Assembly: GCF_011378715.1 (NCBI RefSeq)
Contig: NZ_WTKU01000026.1
Span: forward strand, 1 to 53,507
Origin: Psychromonas sp. SA13A
Lineage (GTDB): Bacteria; Pseudomonadota; Gammaproteobacteria; Enterobacterales; Psychromonadaceae
Reading direction: 5' to 3'
Length of the DNA: 53,507 nucleotides
The notes beneath the pieces were generated by a model. It made no database searches. It saw nothing but the letters and a program-made list of their open reading frames with translations, and was not told the origin of the DNA. Below are positions 17,294 through 25,814 of the stretch, in pieces. Each line of letters opens with the position of its first letter. Position 1 is the stretch's first letter. Both the position numbers and the translations under genes were made by a program.

Positions 17294-17318
17294 AAAGGGC
17301 GCTATTATGCGCCCTTTT
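17294..17318 (-). terminator. Terminator of the GH18-like gene
   Basis: A perfect 9-bp GC-rich stem (17294-17302 with 17309-17317) is followed on the minus strand by a T-rich tail. It lies between the GH18-like gene and yjdM. Confidence 0.65.
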
Positions 17319-17373
17319 AACAATAAAAAAAACCAGAAATAGTCTTCAATACTTAACCATAAAGGAGGAATGT

Positions 17374-18471
17374 TTAATCACAAATTGCATTTGATTGATA
17401 TATAGACTGCAAATACATTGTATTCAATAGTGAATAGTCAGTATCTTCAACATAATCTTGGTTAATCGCATTGAGAATAACCCCACCTGCGTTGGTTTGT
17501 GCATACTCTGTTTTAGCAATCACTGTTGCTATACCATTGTAATTAATATTGTCGTAGGTATTGTCGTTTGGCCCTTCAACATTAATCGCTTCATCAACAC
17601 ACGCGTTATCAAGGTCATCACTCACAATATCATTAAAATCTAATACGGCATCACCTTGCGAGTAAACAGGAATTGCTAATACTATTTTGTTCTTTACCAC
17701 ACAACGATTAGTCCAATAGGTGATCGCATCTTGTGCATCTTCTAAAGAAGAGTGCAGGTCGTCATTGTCAGTTGTATTAAGCGCCATCACATTCACAAAA
17801 TCAGGGTAACCTAAAGCATCCTCTTGCACACCTTGATCGGTTGCATCATCATCCTCACCGGAGTCGACCACGTAACTAAACAGCACACCTTGGTCGGTAG
17901 CCAGATCAGAAACTTCTTTTACTAAATCTTCAAATAGGTCCCCTTCATCATCAGTTGTTGGAAATTGCCAATTAATATCGATGCCGTCTAGGTCATAATC
18001 TTTGATCAAATTTTCAACGTTATTGATAAAGTTATTTAAGGCCGTTGTATTTCCTGCGATAGAGTTAAAAGCAGAGTCACTAGCGTTGCCAATAGAGGCC
18101 ATGGCATAGATACCTGAGTTATGTGCCGTATCAATCAACTCTTCAAATTCATCTAAATCATCCCCAGTGGGTAAAATTAAATCCCCATCAGATTCAACAC
18201 CAACCTTGTTATAAATAACATGAGTTAGTTTAGTAAAATCGATGTCATCAAGTGTTTCTTCATCACTGATAGACCAGTATGCAATTTGCTTAAAATCAAC
18301 ACTGGTAAAGTCTTCCTCACACACTGCATCCTCATCGCCTTCCCAAATATCATCAAGAAATTCTGACGTCTTATTATCACAAGCAGCTAACGCATAGAGT
18401 GGAAGACAGAGCACAAATGCTCTAATGAATTTGTTCGAAAGTAGTTTATGAGACGGTAATGATGTTTTCAC
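17374..18471 (-). CDS. Chitinase-like (GH18) lipoprotein with a substituted catalytic motif
   Basis: The 365-residue protein starts at GTG 18471, chosen because AAGGA lies upstream and it gives a normal lipoprotein signal; an upstream TTG has no ribosome site. The lipobox LYALAAC puts the acylated cysteine at residue 31. The GH18 barrel is recognised from QIAYWSIS, a MASIGNASDS strand where SxGG is usual, and DGIDINWQFP at 162-171. The canonical DGxDxDxE is altered: the third aspartate is N167 and the proton-donor glutamate is Q169. This should abolish hydrolysis, leaving a possible glycan-binding role. The mature protein is very rich in Asp and Glu, as is common in marine surface proteins. 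Confidence 0.78.
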   Translation of the reverse strand: MKTSLPSHKLLSNKFIRAFVLCLPLYALAACDNKTSEFLDDIWEGDEDAVCEEDFTSVDFKQIAYWSISDEETLDDIDFTKLTHVIYNKVGVESDGDLILPTGDDLDEFEELIDTAHNSGIYAMASIGNASDSAFNSIAGNTTALNNFINNVENLIKDYDLDGIDINWQFPTTDDEGDLFEDLVKEVSDLATDQGVLFSYVVDSGEDDDATDQGVQEDALGYPDFVNVMALNTTDNDDLHSSLEDAQDAITYWTNRCVVKNKIVLAIPVYSQGDAVLDFNDIVSDDLDNACVDEAINVEGPNDNTYDNINYNGIATVIAKTEYAQTNAGGVILNAINQDYVEDTDYSLLNTMYLQSIYQSNAICD

Positions 18472-18589
18472 AGACGGATTTATCCTTTTTTCATTTGAAT
18501 ACAATTAATAATATCACTTACCTTAATAGGGCAAGCAAGTTAAAATAAGAAAATAAGTATTTTTACACACACCAAATTAGGCAAACGCT

Positions 18590-19738
18590 ATGAATGAAGC
18601 ATTAATAATTGCAGATCAAACTTTAATATTACATCGCCATCCACGAAGAAAAAACGAAACATTACAAGCTTGGGATTCAGCTGATGAATACTTGATCAAC
18701 CATTTTAATGAAAATGAATTGAATAAATACATTACTGAAGATGGGCAACTATTAATTATTAACGATGGTTTTGGTGCATTAAGCTGTTACTTTAACGATC
18801 TTGAAAGAACTGTAGTTTCAGACTCTTTTATTTCAGTAAGTTCAATAAAACTTAATATGCAACGTAATCAATGTGATCCTGACAATTTATTAATTCAAGA
18901 TAGTCTGCAGGCATTACCAGATAACGTTAAAGTAGTATTAATAAAAGTACCTAAAACATTGTCTTTTTTAGAGCATCAATTACAGCAATTAAGTACTGTA
19001 ATTGGTAAAGATACGATTGTAGTCGCAGCGGGTAAAGTCGACACCATTCATAAATCAACACTGGCTTTATTTGAAAAGTATATCGGTACCACTAAAACGT
19101 CATTAGCAAAGAAAAAATCGCGTTTGATATTCAGTATCGTTGATCAAACAGACATTCCAGAAGATGATATTGCAATTACTTGGGATATTGAACGTTTTGA
19201 CTGGAAAATTCATAACCACGCTAACGTTTTCTCACGTAACCATTTAGATATTGGTGGACGTTACCTAATGGATAACTTACCTGAAGGTGATTTTACTAAA
19301 GTGGTGGATTTGGGATGTGGTAACGGCGTAGTTGGCATGGCAGCAGCAGTGGCATACCCAGAAGCACAAATCACATTCATTGATGAATCTTATATGGCAG
19401 TAGATTCAGCACGTATTAATATGCTGAAAAACTTTGAAGAAGAACGTTCTGATAATACTCGTTTTGTAGTAAACAACGGGTTAGTGGGATTTAAAGCACG
19501 TAGTTATGATTTAATTTTATGTAACCCTCCTTTCCATCAACAACATGCAATCACCGACCATATCGCTTGGAGTATGTTTAATGATGCACATTTCTGTTTA
19601 GCAGTGAATGGAGAACTAGTGATTGTTGGTAATCGCCATTTAGATTATCAAGATAAATTAGAGCGCATTTTTGGAAACTGTGAATTAATCGCAGAAAACA
19701 AAAAGTTCGTTATCCTACGTGCAATTAAAATGGAATAG
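18590..19738 (+). CDS. rlmG: 23S rRNA (guanine-1835-N2)-methyltransferase
   Basis: The 382-residue protein methylates G1835 of 23S rRNA. A degenerate N-terminal methyltransferase-like domain precedes the catalytic one, which has the SAM motif VVDLGCGNGVVGMAAA near residue 239 and the catalytic NPPF motif (LILCNPPFHQQHA) near 306. Length and motif order fit RlmG. AGG lies ahead of the ATG. It is divergent from the GH18-like lipoprotein gene. Confidence 0.95.
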   Translation: MNEALIIADQTLILHRHPRRKNETLQAWDSADEYLINHFNENELNKYITEDGQLLIINDGFGALSCYFNDLERTVVSDSFISVSSIKLNMQRNQCDPDNLLIQDSLQALPDNVKVVLIKVPKTLSFLEHQLQQLSTVIGKDTIVVAAGKVDTIHKSTLALFEKYIGTTKTSLAKKKSRLIFSIVDQTDIPEDDIAITWDIERFDWKIHNHANVFSRNHLDIGGRYLMDNLPEGDFTKVVDLGCGNGVVGMAAAVAYPEAQITFIDESYMAVDSARINMLKNFEEERSDNTRFVVNNGLVGFKARSYDLILCNPPFHQQHAITDHIAWSMFNDAHFCLAVNGELVIVGNRHLDYQDKLERIFGNCELIAENKKFVILRAIKME

Positions 19739-19746
19739 CAAATATA

Positions 19747-19778
19747 AACCTCAAGTGTAAATCTTTACACTTGAGGTT
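19747..19778. repeat. Perfect 15-bp hairpin after rlmG
   Basis: AACCTCAAGTGTAAA at 19747-19761 is mirrored at 19764-19778. There is no T-run on either side, so it is either an atypical terminator or a repetitive palindrome. The outer AACCTCAA/TTGAGGTT also occurs in the hairpin at 9267-9303. Confidence 0.55.
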
Positions 19779-19853
19779 ACATATCCCCATTAACTATCAA
19801 AATGTCCTGTTGATTAATTCAAGCTAGCGACAAATTAACAACTAATTTGCCCT

Positions 19854-20336
19854 TTAACCCTTTAACCGGGCACAGGAATACACTTCACCATAAGCTTCAG
19901 ATTTAACGGTTAATGTTGAAGCTGTTAATGCTAATACCTTACCTGACTCGTTAATACTATCTGGCAAAATATCATTAAAATTAAAGAAATTATCTAATTG
20001 TGGATGGCTGACATTAGTAAATTTAATATCACTGGATGACATCACAAGCTGATCTCCTTTTAACTGCCATGACGATTTATCGGTTTCATTAAATGTCAAT
20101 TCAGGCATGCCTGGAATATTCAGTAATAAAGTACCTGACCCACTCGACTTCCCTTGCTTAGCGTAATTGATATTGTAGTTGACCTTTACCTTCATTTTGG
20201 TCTTTGGCTCTTCTGCTTGGTGCTGGCAGCGCCAATGACCGATCATGTTATTTTCATTAATCTGACTGACTTCTGCCGCAAAAGTAGGCATTGCAACTGT
20301 AAATGTTAATAACGGTAATAATTTTATTAAATTCAT
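19854..20336 (-). CDS. Small secreted protein of unknown function
   Basis: The 160-residue protein has a clear signal peptide (about 1-20, cleavage after TFAA). The mature part has an early GHWRCQH and a late YSCARLKG, giving one cysteine near each end that could form a disulphide in the periplasm. Alternating strands suggest a small beta-barrel or lipocalin-like fold. I do not recognise a named family. It is a single gene with no obvious partners. Confidence 0.7.
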   Translation of the reverse strand: MNLIKLLPLLTFTVAMPTFAAEVSQINENNMIGHWRCQHQAEEPKTKMKVKVNYNINYAKQGKSSGSGTLLLNIPGMPELTFNETDKSSWQLKGDQLVMSSSDIKFTNVSHPQLDNFFNFNDILPDSINESGKVLALTASTLTVKSEAYGEVYSCARLKG

Positions 20337-20583
20337 TTCTCTATCCCAATTTTTTACAGTGAATATGCAATGCGATGATAGCCTAGAAGCCTATCAGTAG
20401 CTACTGTCGCTAATAACGAAAAACTACACTATTAAATCTAAAATTTTACTACTACAAACAAATTATGACAGGAAGTTTATAACCTAAAAGCTGAAGAAAT
20501 AGTAATACTAACTTTACTTATCTCTATGGGGTTCATCTATTGAAAGGAGTAATGCTAATTCTATTAGATAACGGATCAATCTT

Positions 20584-20611
20584 GTTGGTAACAATAGCTA
20601 TTGTTACCAAC
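20584..20611. repeat. Perfect 28-bp palindrome without a loop
   Basis: GTTGGTAACAATAG at 20584-20597 is followed immediately by its exact reverse complement (20598-20611). With no T-run it is a poor terminator. It may be an operator for a dimeric regulator or a cruciform-prone site. It lies in the 395-base gap between two minus-strand genes. Confidence 0.7.
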
Positions 20612-20680
20612 TAATAGGAAAGATCTATAAGACAAACCTATTCTCTAGAGTTGCATAATAAATTTTGTAACTATCAATAA

Positions 20681-20703
20681 AAAGCCCCGTAAAACGAGGC
20701 TTT
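20681..20703 (-). terminator. Terminator of the PEP-CTERM gene
   Basis: A GC-rich stem with one mismatch (20681-20689 with 20695-20703) is followed by a T-run on the minus strand, about 30 bases past the stop of the PEP-CTERM gene. Confidence 0.75.
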
Positions 20704-20731
20704 CTTAATGTAGAACGAACGACTATAGAAT

Positions 20732-21235
20732 TTATTTTTGTAATTGACGTTGGCGGCGAACAGCTAAACCTGCAATTGCAAGTCCAAATAATAACATAGT
20801 CTCAGGCGCAGGCACTTGTACTGTTAAGGTTGACTGACCAATTTTGACACTAGTAAATAAACCTGAATATATAGTTATATCTAATAAACCATCGGCATTA
20901 AGCGCAGCCAATGCTTCAACTTCAAGGTTTCCAGCGAACATAGAACCTAAAGTGATTGCCCCCGAATCAAAATCAAATCGTTCGATTTTAAATAAAAGTG
21001 TTTCCCAAAAGTCTAGGTTATTAACTTCTATTTCTAAATATGCACTTGTTGCACTACCAAATGTAAATCCATCATCTGTAATATCATGTTGATAACTAAC
21101 TGAACTGCCAAAACCACTTAAAGATAGATTTGGATCGACAACATCTACAATCGTGCTAGCAAAAGTACTTGCACTAAATAATAGCCCTATCGCTAATCCC
21201 ATTTTTTTTATGTTTGAAAAATTAAACATGTCCAT
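20732..21235 (-). CDS. PEP-CTERM sorting-domain protein
   Basis: The 167-residue protein has a signal peptide (about 1-26, ending STFAS) and a beta-rich middle region. Its C-terminal sorting signal is VPAPETMLLFGLAIAGLAVRR: a Pro-Glu motif, a hydrophobic helix and an arginine cluster. Such signals are cut by an exosortase during export linked to polysaccharide production. The motif is a variant of the usual VPEPST. No exosortase gene is in the window. The middle domain is unassigned. The ATG follows a G-rich ribosome site. Confidence 0.82.
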   Translation of the reverse strand: MDMFNFSNIKKMGLAIGLLFSASTFASTIVDVVDPNLSLSGFGSSVSYQHDITDDGFTFGSATSAYLEIEVNNLDFWETLLFKIERFDFDSGAITLGSMFAGNLEVEALAALNADGLLDITIYSGLFTSVKIGQSTLTVQVPAPETMLLFGLAIAGLAVRRQRQLQK

Positions 21236-22254
21236 ATTCCACCCCTATTCCATTTAATGTAAGAAAGAAAAAACTTAAGAAAAAAGCATATATATCAGAT
21301 ATATACATAACTGGTATTACACTTGATTTAGCATCAAATATGCCAACTCGAAAATCTATATATTTAACAATGAGATACAGGTTTTCAGGGACCTAATTAA
21401 TAACAAATGTAAAGAAAATCAACATATTGTTAATTCAGTATCATTAAAGGTGAATAATGAATGAGACAAAACATTCAAAGAAGATAAAATGACATTATAA
21501 AATAAAAGACAAAATTTCAAAAAGTCATTTAAATAAACATAAAGGAATACTTTAAAAAACTAACAATTAATTTAGAACATAATATAAAAATATAATGCAA
21601 GCTATTGATGTATTTAATAATAATAATTTCTAAAAAAAATAATTACTAACTCATAAGTAATGCAAGATTTTCCGACATATTTTTTGAAATTAATTATTGG
21701 ATACAGTGAAATCGATTCAAATTACTCAATTATAAATAGATTAAGCAAAGCATTATTAATATCAAATTGAATCTAAGGTTTTCTTTGTTGTATTTCGTAA
21801 TAAGTAATTACTTTAAGAAGCGACCGTCTATTTTTGCTCAAACTGTACTCGGTTTTCAATGAGATCGACTGTGGTTTAATGATTAAGATGTCATAATTTT
21901 AAAATTACTGTTTATTGAAGAAGGCTGGATTCAGATCATAAGTGCATAACTTAAAATTTTTATAAAAAACAGAGAACCACTGGGGCTTGTATTGTGAATA
22001 AATATGATAAGAAACTTTATTAGAAGACTATTATCCTGATGATACGTAAGCTGCTATGAAAAGAGCTATATAAAGAGGCATGTAAAGATATAAATAAAAT
22101 GCAATGTTAGCAGCCATTTAAGCCAAAAACTACGTCAGTCACTCTGTGTAAGACTTTAAAGATATCGACTAGCCCTTTAATGGTTTACAGAAATATTTTA
22201 CCAGAGCACCTTCATGAAGCTTAAACGCAAGAAATAGAGTTTGAATTTTAGGGA
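21236..22254. other. Long AT-rich region without a recognisable gene
   Basis: About 1 kb upstream of the PEP-CTERM gene and beyond the sucD terminator holds no open frame longer than 60 codons and no RNA gene I can recognise. It is markedly AT-rich near 21.4-21.7 kb. It may contain the PEP-CTERM promoter and decayed coding sequence. Confidence 0.5.
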
Positions 22255-22295
22255 CAAAAAAGCCCCGCTATTGAAGGTCAGTTCAAAGCGAGGCT
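22255..22295 (-). terminator. Terminator of the sdh-suc operon
   Basis: A 9-bp stem with one mismatch (22261-22269 with 22287-22295) is followed on the minus strand by six T residues. It ends the sdhCDAB-sucABCD transcript after the sucD tail repeats. Confidence 0.75.
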
Positions 22296-22330
22296 CGTAT
22301 TGTGAGTCAACACAGTAAGCAATCTTGTTA

Positions 22331-22483
22331 AGAGATTACCAACCAGTTACTTCACGTAATGCTTTACTGAAATAAACAGCTGCTAGAGATTACCAAACAG
22401 TTGCTTCACGTAGTGCTTTACTGAAATAAACAGCTGCTAGAGATTACCAACCAGTTACTTCACGTAGTGCTTTACCGATATCA
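22331..22483 (-). repeat. 54-bp tandem repeat of the sucD 3' end
   Basis: Units at 22331-22384 and 22385-22438 differ at only three positions. Both copy the end of sucD itself (22439 to about 22483), including the stop codon. The period is 18 codons, so each extra copy keeps the sucD frame and encodes an [12 protein letters not shown] end plus stop. They lie in the 3' untranslated region. Confidence 0.85.
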
Positions 22484-23316
22484 GCAAGTGATTTAGTCGT
22501 TTTCACGCCTGCATCTTCTAATGCTTTAAATTTATCTTCTGCAGTACCTTTACCGCCAGCGATAATCGCACCAGCATGTCCCATACGCTTACCAGCAGGT
22601 GCAGTAACACCAGCGATGTAAGAAACAACAGGTTTAGTTACGTTTGCTTTAATAAATGCAGCCGCTTCCTCTTCCGCAGTACCACCGATTTCACCAATCA
22701 TTACGATTGCTTCAGTTTCTGGATCTTCTTGGAATAATTTTAGAATATCGATGAAGCTAGAACCAGGGATAGGATCACCACCAATACCAACACAAGTTGA
22801 TTGACCAAAACCTTCGTCTGTAGTTTGTTTAACAGCTTCATAAGTTAATGTACCAGAACGCGATACGATACCTACTTTACCTTTTTTATGAATGTGACCA
22901 GGCATAATACCGATTTTACATTCATCAGGTGTGATAACACCAGGACAGTTAGGACCGATCATCACAACACCTTCTTGATCTAGTTTAATTTTAACTGCAA
23001 CTAAATCTAGTGTTGGAATGCCTTCAGTAATAGTAACGATTAATTTAATACCTGCATCAATCGCTTCTAAAATAGCATCTTTACAAAATGGTGCTGGTAC
23101 GTAGATAACCGATGCTGTAGCACCCGTTTCTTCTACTGCTTCACGTACTGTATTAAATACAGGTAAGCCTAAATGTACTTGACCGCCTTTACCAGGTGAA
23201 ACACCACCGACCATTTGTGTACCGTATTCAAGCGCTTGCTCTGAGTGGAAAGTACCTTGACCACCAGTGAAACCCTGACAAATTACTTTAGTGTCTTTAT
23301 TAATTAAAATACTCAT
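22444..23316 (-). CDS. sucD: Succinyl-CoA synthetase, alpha subunit
   Basis: The 290-residue protein binds CoA and carries the phosphorylated histidine ([17 protein letters not shown], near residue 246). An N-terminal CoA-binding fold opens with [19 protein letters not shown], and IGPNCPG lies near 122. With SucC it makes ATP or GTP from succinyl-CoA. It shares its start with the sucC stop (TAATG), so the subunits are coupled. It is the last gene of the operon and is followed by copies of its own 3' end. Confidence 0.98.
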   Translation of the reverse strand: MSILINKDTKVICQGFTGGQGTFHSEQALEYGTQMVGGVSPGKGGQVHLGLPVFNTVREAVEETGATASVIYVPAPFCKDAILEAIDAGIKLIVTITEGIPTLDLVAVKIKLDQEGVVMIGPNCPGVITPDECKIGIMPGHIHKKGKVGIVSRSGTLTYEAVKQTTDEGFGQSTCVGIGGDPIPGSSFIDILKLFQEDPETEAIVMIGEIGGTAEEEAAAFIKANVTKPVVSYIAGVTAPAGKRMGHAGAIIAGGKGTAEDKFKALEDAGVKTTKSLADIGKALREVTGW

Positions 23317-24482
23317 TATTTTCCACCTACCGCTTTAACAGACTGCTGAGCAGCATCTGTTAATGATGTTGCTGCAATAATATTAAGACCTGACTCAGCT
23401 AAGATCTTACGACCTAATTCTGCATTGTTACCTTCTAAACGAACGATAACAGGAACAGAAACACCTACTTCAGCTACTGCGCCAATAACACCTTCTGCGA
23501 TTAAATCACAACGTACAATACCGCCAAAGATATTAACTAAAACAGCTTTAACTTTGTCATCAGAAAGGATGATTTTGAATGCTTCTGTAACACGTTCTTT
23601 AGTTGCACCGCCGCCAACATCCAAGAAGTTCGCCGGATTGCCGCCGTGTAGGTTAACCATATCCATAGTACCCATAGCAAGGCCAGCACCATTAACCATA
23701 CAACCGATGTTGCCATCAAGAGCTACATAGTTAAGTTCCCACTGAGCCGCATGCATTTCACGCGCATCATCTTGTGTTGTATCGTTGATAGCATGAAGTG
23801 CTTTTTGACGGTACATTGCATTTGAGTCGATAGTAATTTTGCCATCTAAACAGATTAAATCGTCTGAACCTGTTACAACTAATGGGTTAATTTCTAATAA
23901 CGCTAAATCTTTATCTTCAAAAATAGTTGCAAGCCCTAAGAAAATCTTAGTGAATTGACCAATTTGTTTACCACATAAACCTAATTTAAATGCTAATTCA
24001 CGTCCTTGGTACGCTTGTGCGCCAACCAAAGGATCGATCATAACAGTATGGATTAATTCAGGAGTTTCTTCTGCAACTTTCTCAATTTCAACACCACCCT
24101 CGGTAGATGCCATGAAAGTAACACGTTGTGAAGCACGGTCGATTACCGCACCTAAATAAAGCTCGTTAGCAATATCACTACAACTTTCTAGTAATAATTT
24201 ATTAACTGGTTGTCCGTTAGCATCTGTTTGGTAAGTAACAAGATTTTGACCTAACCATTTATGTGCAAACTCACGGATTGCTTCTTTTGAATCAACTAAC
24301 TGTACGCCACCCGCTTTACCACGACCACCCGCATGTACCTGACACTTAATAACCCATTTATCTCCGCCTAATTTTGACGCAGCATTAACCGCTTCTTCGC
24401 CACTATCACAGGCAACACCCTGTGGAACCGGTAAACCGTATTCTTTAAATAGCTGTTTTGCCTGATATTCATGCAAATTCAT
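23316..24482 (-). CDS. sucC: Succinyl-CoA synthetase, beta subunit
   Basis: The 388-residue ATP-grasp protein starts [35 protein letters not shown] contributes to nucleotide binding, LEINPLVV to metal binding, and a [11 protein letters not shown] block lies in the C-terminal ligase domain. It forms the heterotetramer with SucD. It lies 115 bases after sucB; a small hairpin (24551-24557 with 24572-24578) in that gap could tune expression. Confidence 0.98.
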   Translation of the reverse strand: MNLHEYQAKQLFKEYGLPVPQGVACDSGEEAVNAASKLGGDKWVIKCQVHAGGRGKAGGVQLVDSKEAIREFAHKWLGQNLVTYQTDANGQPVNKLLLESCSDIANELYLGAVIDRASQRVTFMASTEGGVEIEKVAEETPELIHTVMIDPLVGAQAYQGRELAFKLGLCGKQIGQFTKIFLGLATIFEDKDLALLEINPLVVTGSDDLICLDGKITIDSNAMYRQKALHAINDTTQDDAREMHAAQWELNYVALDGNIGCMVNGAGLAMGTMDMVNLHGGNPANFLDVGGGATKERVTEAFKIILSDDKVKAVLVNIFGGIVRCDLIAEGVIGAVAEVGVSVPVIVRLEGNNAELGRKILAESGLNIIAATSLTDAAQQSVKAVGGK

Positions 24483-24597
24483 GTTTGATTTCCATCTGTT
24501 TTAGTTAAACTTAATAGCTCGAAAGCCGTGAGTGTAAAAACAATTTTTGTTTCGCTGCTTATAAAAATAAACAGCGAATAAACTTTTTTATTAAAGA

Positions 24598-25764
24598 TTA
24601 AACATCTAATAATAAGCGAGTAGGATCTTCAAGAAGCTCTTTGATAGTCACTAAGAAACCTACTGACTCTTTACCATCAATTAAACGATGGTCATAAGAC
24701 AGTGCAAGGTACATCATCGGTAATATCTCAACTTTCCCGTTAATCGCCATTGGACGATCTTGGATTTTATGCATACCTAAGATAGCCGCTTGTGGAGGAT
24801 TGATAATTGGCGTTGAAAGTAAAGAACCAAATACACCGCCGTTAGTCACGGTAAAGTTACCACCCATCATTTCGTCAACAGTTAATTTGCCGTCACGACC
24901 TTTGATAGCAAGCTCACGAATACCCTTTTCAATGTCAGCAACACTTAATGTATCAGTATCACGTAAAACAGGTGTTACTAGACCACGCGGTGTTGATACA
25001 GCAATACTGATATCAAAGAAGTTGTGGTAAACGATATCAGTACCGTCAATTGCAGCATTAACTTCTGGGTAACGTTTAAGTGCTTCAGTTACCGCTTTAA
25101 TGTAGAAAGACATGAATCCTAAACGGATACCATGTTTTTTCTCAAACACTTCTTGGTATTGCTTACGAAGATCCATGATTGGTTTCATGTTTACTTCATT
25201 AAATGTAGTTAACATTGCCGTTGAGTTTTTAGCTTCTAATAAACGTTCTGCAACACGTTTACGTAAACGTGTCATCGGTACGCGCTTGTCGCTACGTGCA
25301 GCAACAGCGGCTACGATATCAACCTTAGGCTCAGTTTCTTTTTTGTTTTTAGATGTACGGAAGTTATCTACATCTTCACGCGTAATAACACCGCCTTTAC
25401 CAGACCCTTTAATATCACGTGCATCGATGCCTTCTTCAAGCATTAAACGACGAACTGATGGGCTTGCATCGGCAGTTGCTGCAGGTGCTTCAGCTGGAGC
25501 TGCTTCTTCTTTCGCTGCAGCAGGTGCATCAGCTTCTTCTAACTTAGCTAATAACTGTTTAGAAAGTACGGTTGCGCCTTCGTCTTCAATTATTTCTTTT
25601 AAAATGCCTGATGCAGTAGCAGGAACTTCTAACACTACTTTATCAGTTTCGATTTCAACTAACACTTCATCACGCTCAACGAAGTCACCAGGTTGTTTAT
25701 GCCAAGTTGCTACAGTTGCATCTGCAACTGATTCTGGAAGTTCTGGTACTAGTACTTCAATCAT
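24598..25764 (-). CDS. sucB: 2-oxoglutarate dehydrogenase E2, dihydrolipoyl succinyltransferase
   Basis: The 388-residue protein has a lipoyl domain with the modified lysine in ETDKVVLEV (K42), an Ala/Glu-rich linker, a peripheral subunit-binding domain ([22 protein letters not shown], read here as SPSVRRLM and [10 protein letters not shown]), and a catalytic domain ending in [12 protein letters not shown] with the active histidine. It passes succinyl groups to CoA. It lies 50 bases after sucA. Confidence 0.98.
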   Translation of the reverse strand: MIEVLVPELPESVADATVATWHKQPGDFVERDEVLVEIETDKVVLEVPATASGILKEIIEDEGATVLSKQLLAKLEEADAPAAAKEEAAPAEAPAATADASPSVRRLMLEEGIDARDIKGSGKGGVITREDVDNFRTSKNKKETEPKVDIVAAVAARSDKRVPMTRLRKRVAERLLEAKNSTAMLTTFNEVNMKPIMDLRKQYQEVFEKKHGIRLGFMSFYIKAVTEALKRYPEVNAAIDGTDIVYHNFFDISIAVSTPRGLVTPVLRDTDTLSVADIEKGIRELAIKGRDGKLTVDEMMGGNFTVTNGGVFGSLLSTPIINPPQAAILGMHKIQDRPMAINGKVEILPMMYLALSYDHRLIDGKESVGFLVTIKELLEDPTRLLLDV

Positions 25765-25814
25765 AATTAACGCTTCCTACAATAATAATTTTTATTCAAT
25801 AAATTTAATTTTGA

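Noticed and set aside
22331..22438. A second small gene downstream of sucD
   Set aside because: The open stretch is only the copied tail of sucD with stops every 18 codons.
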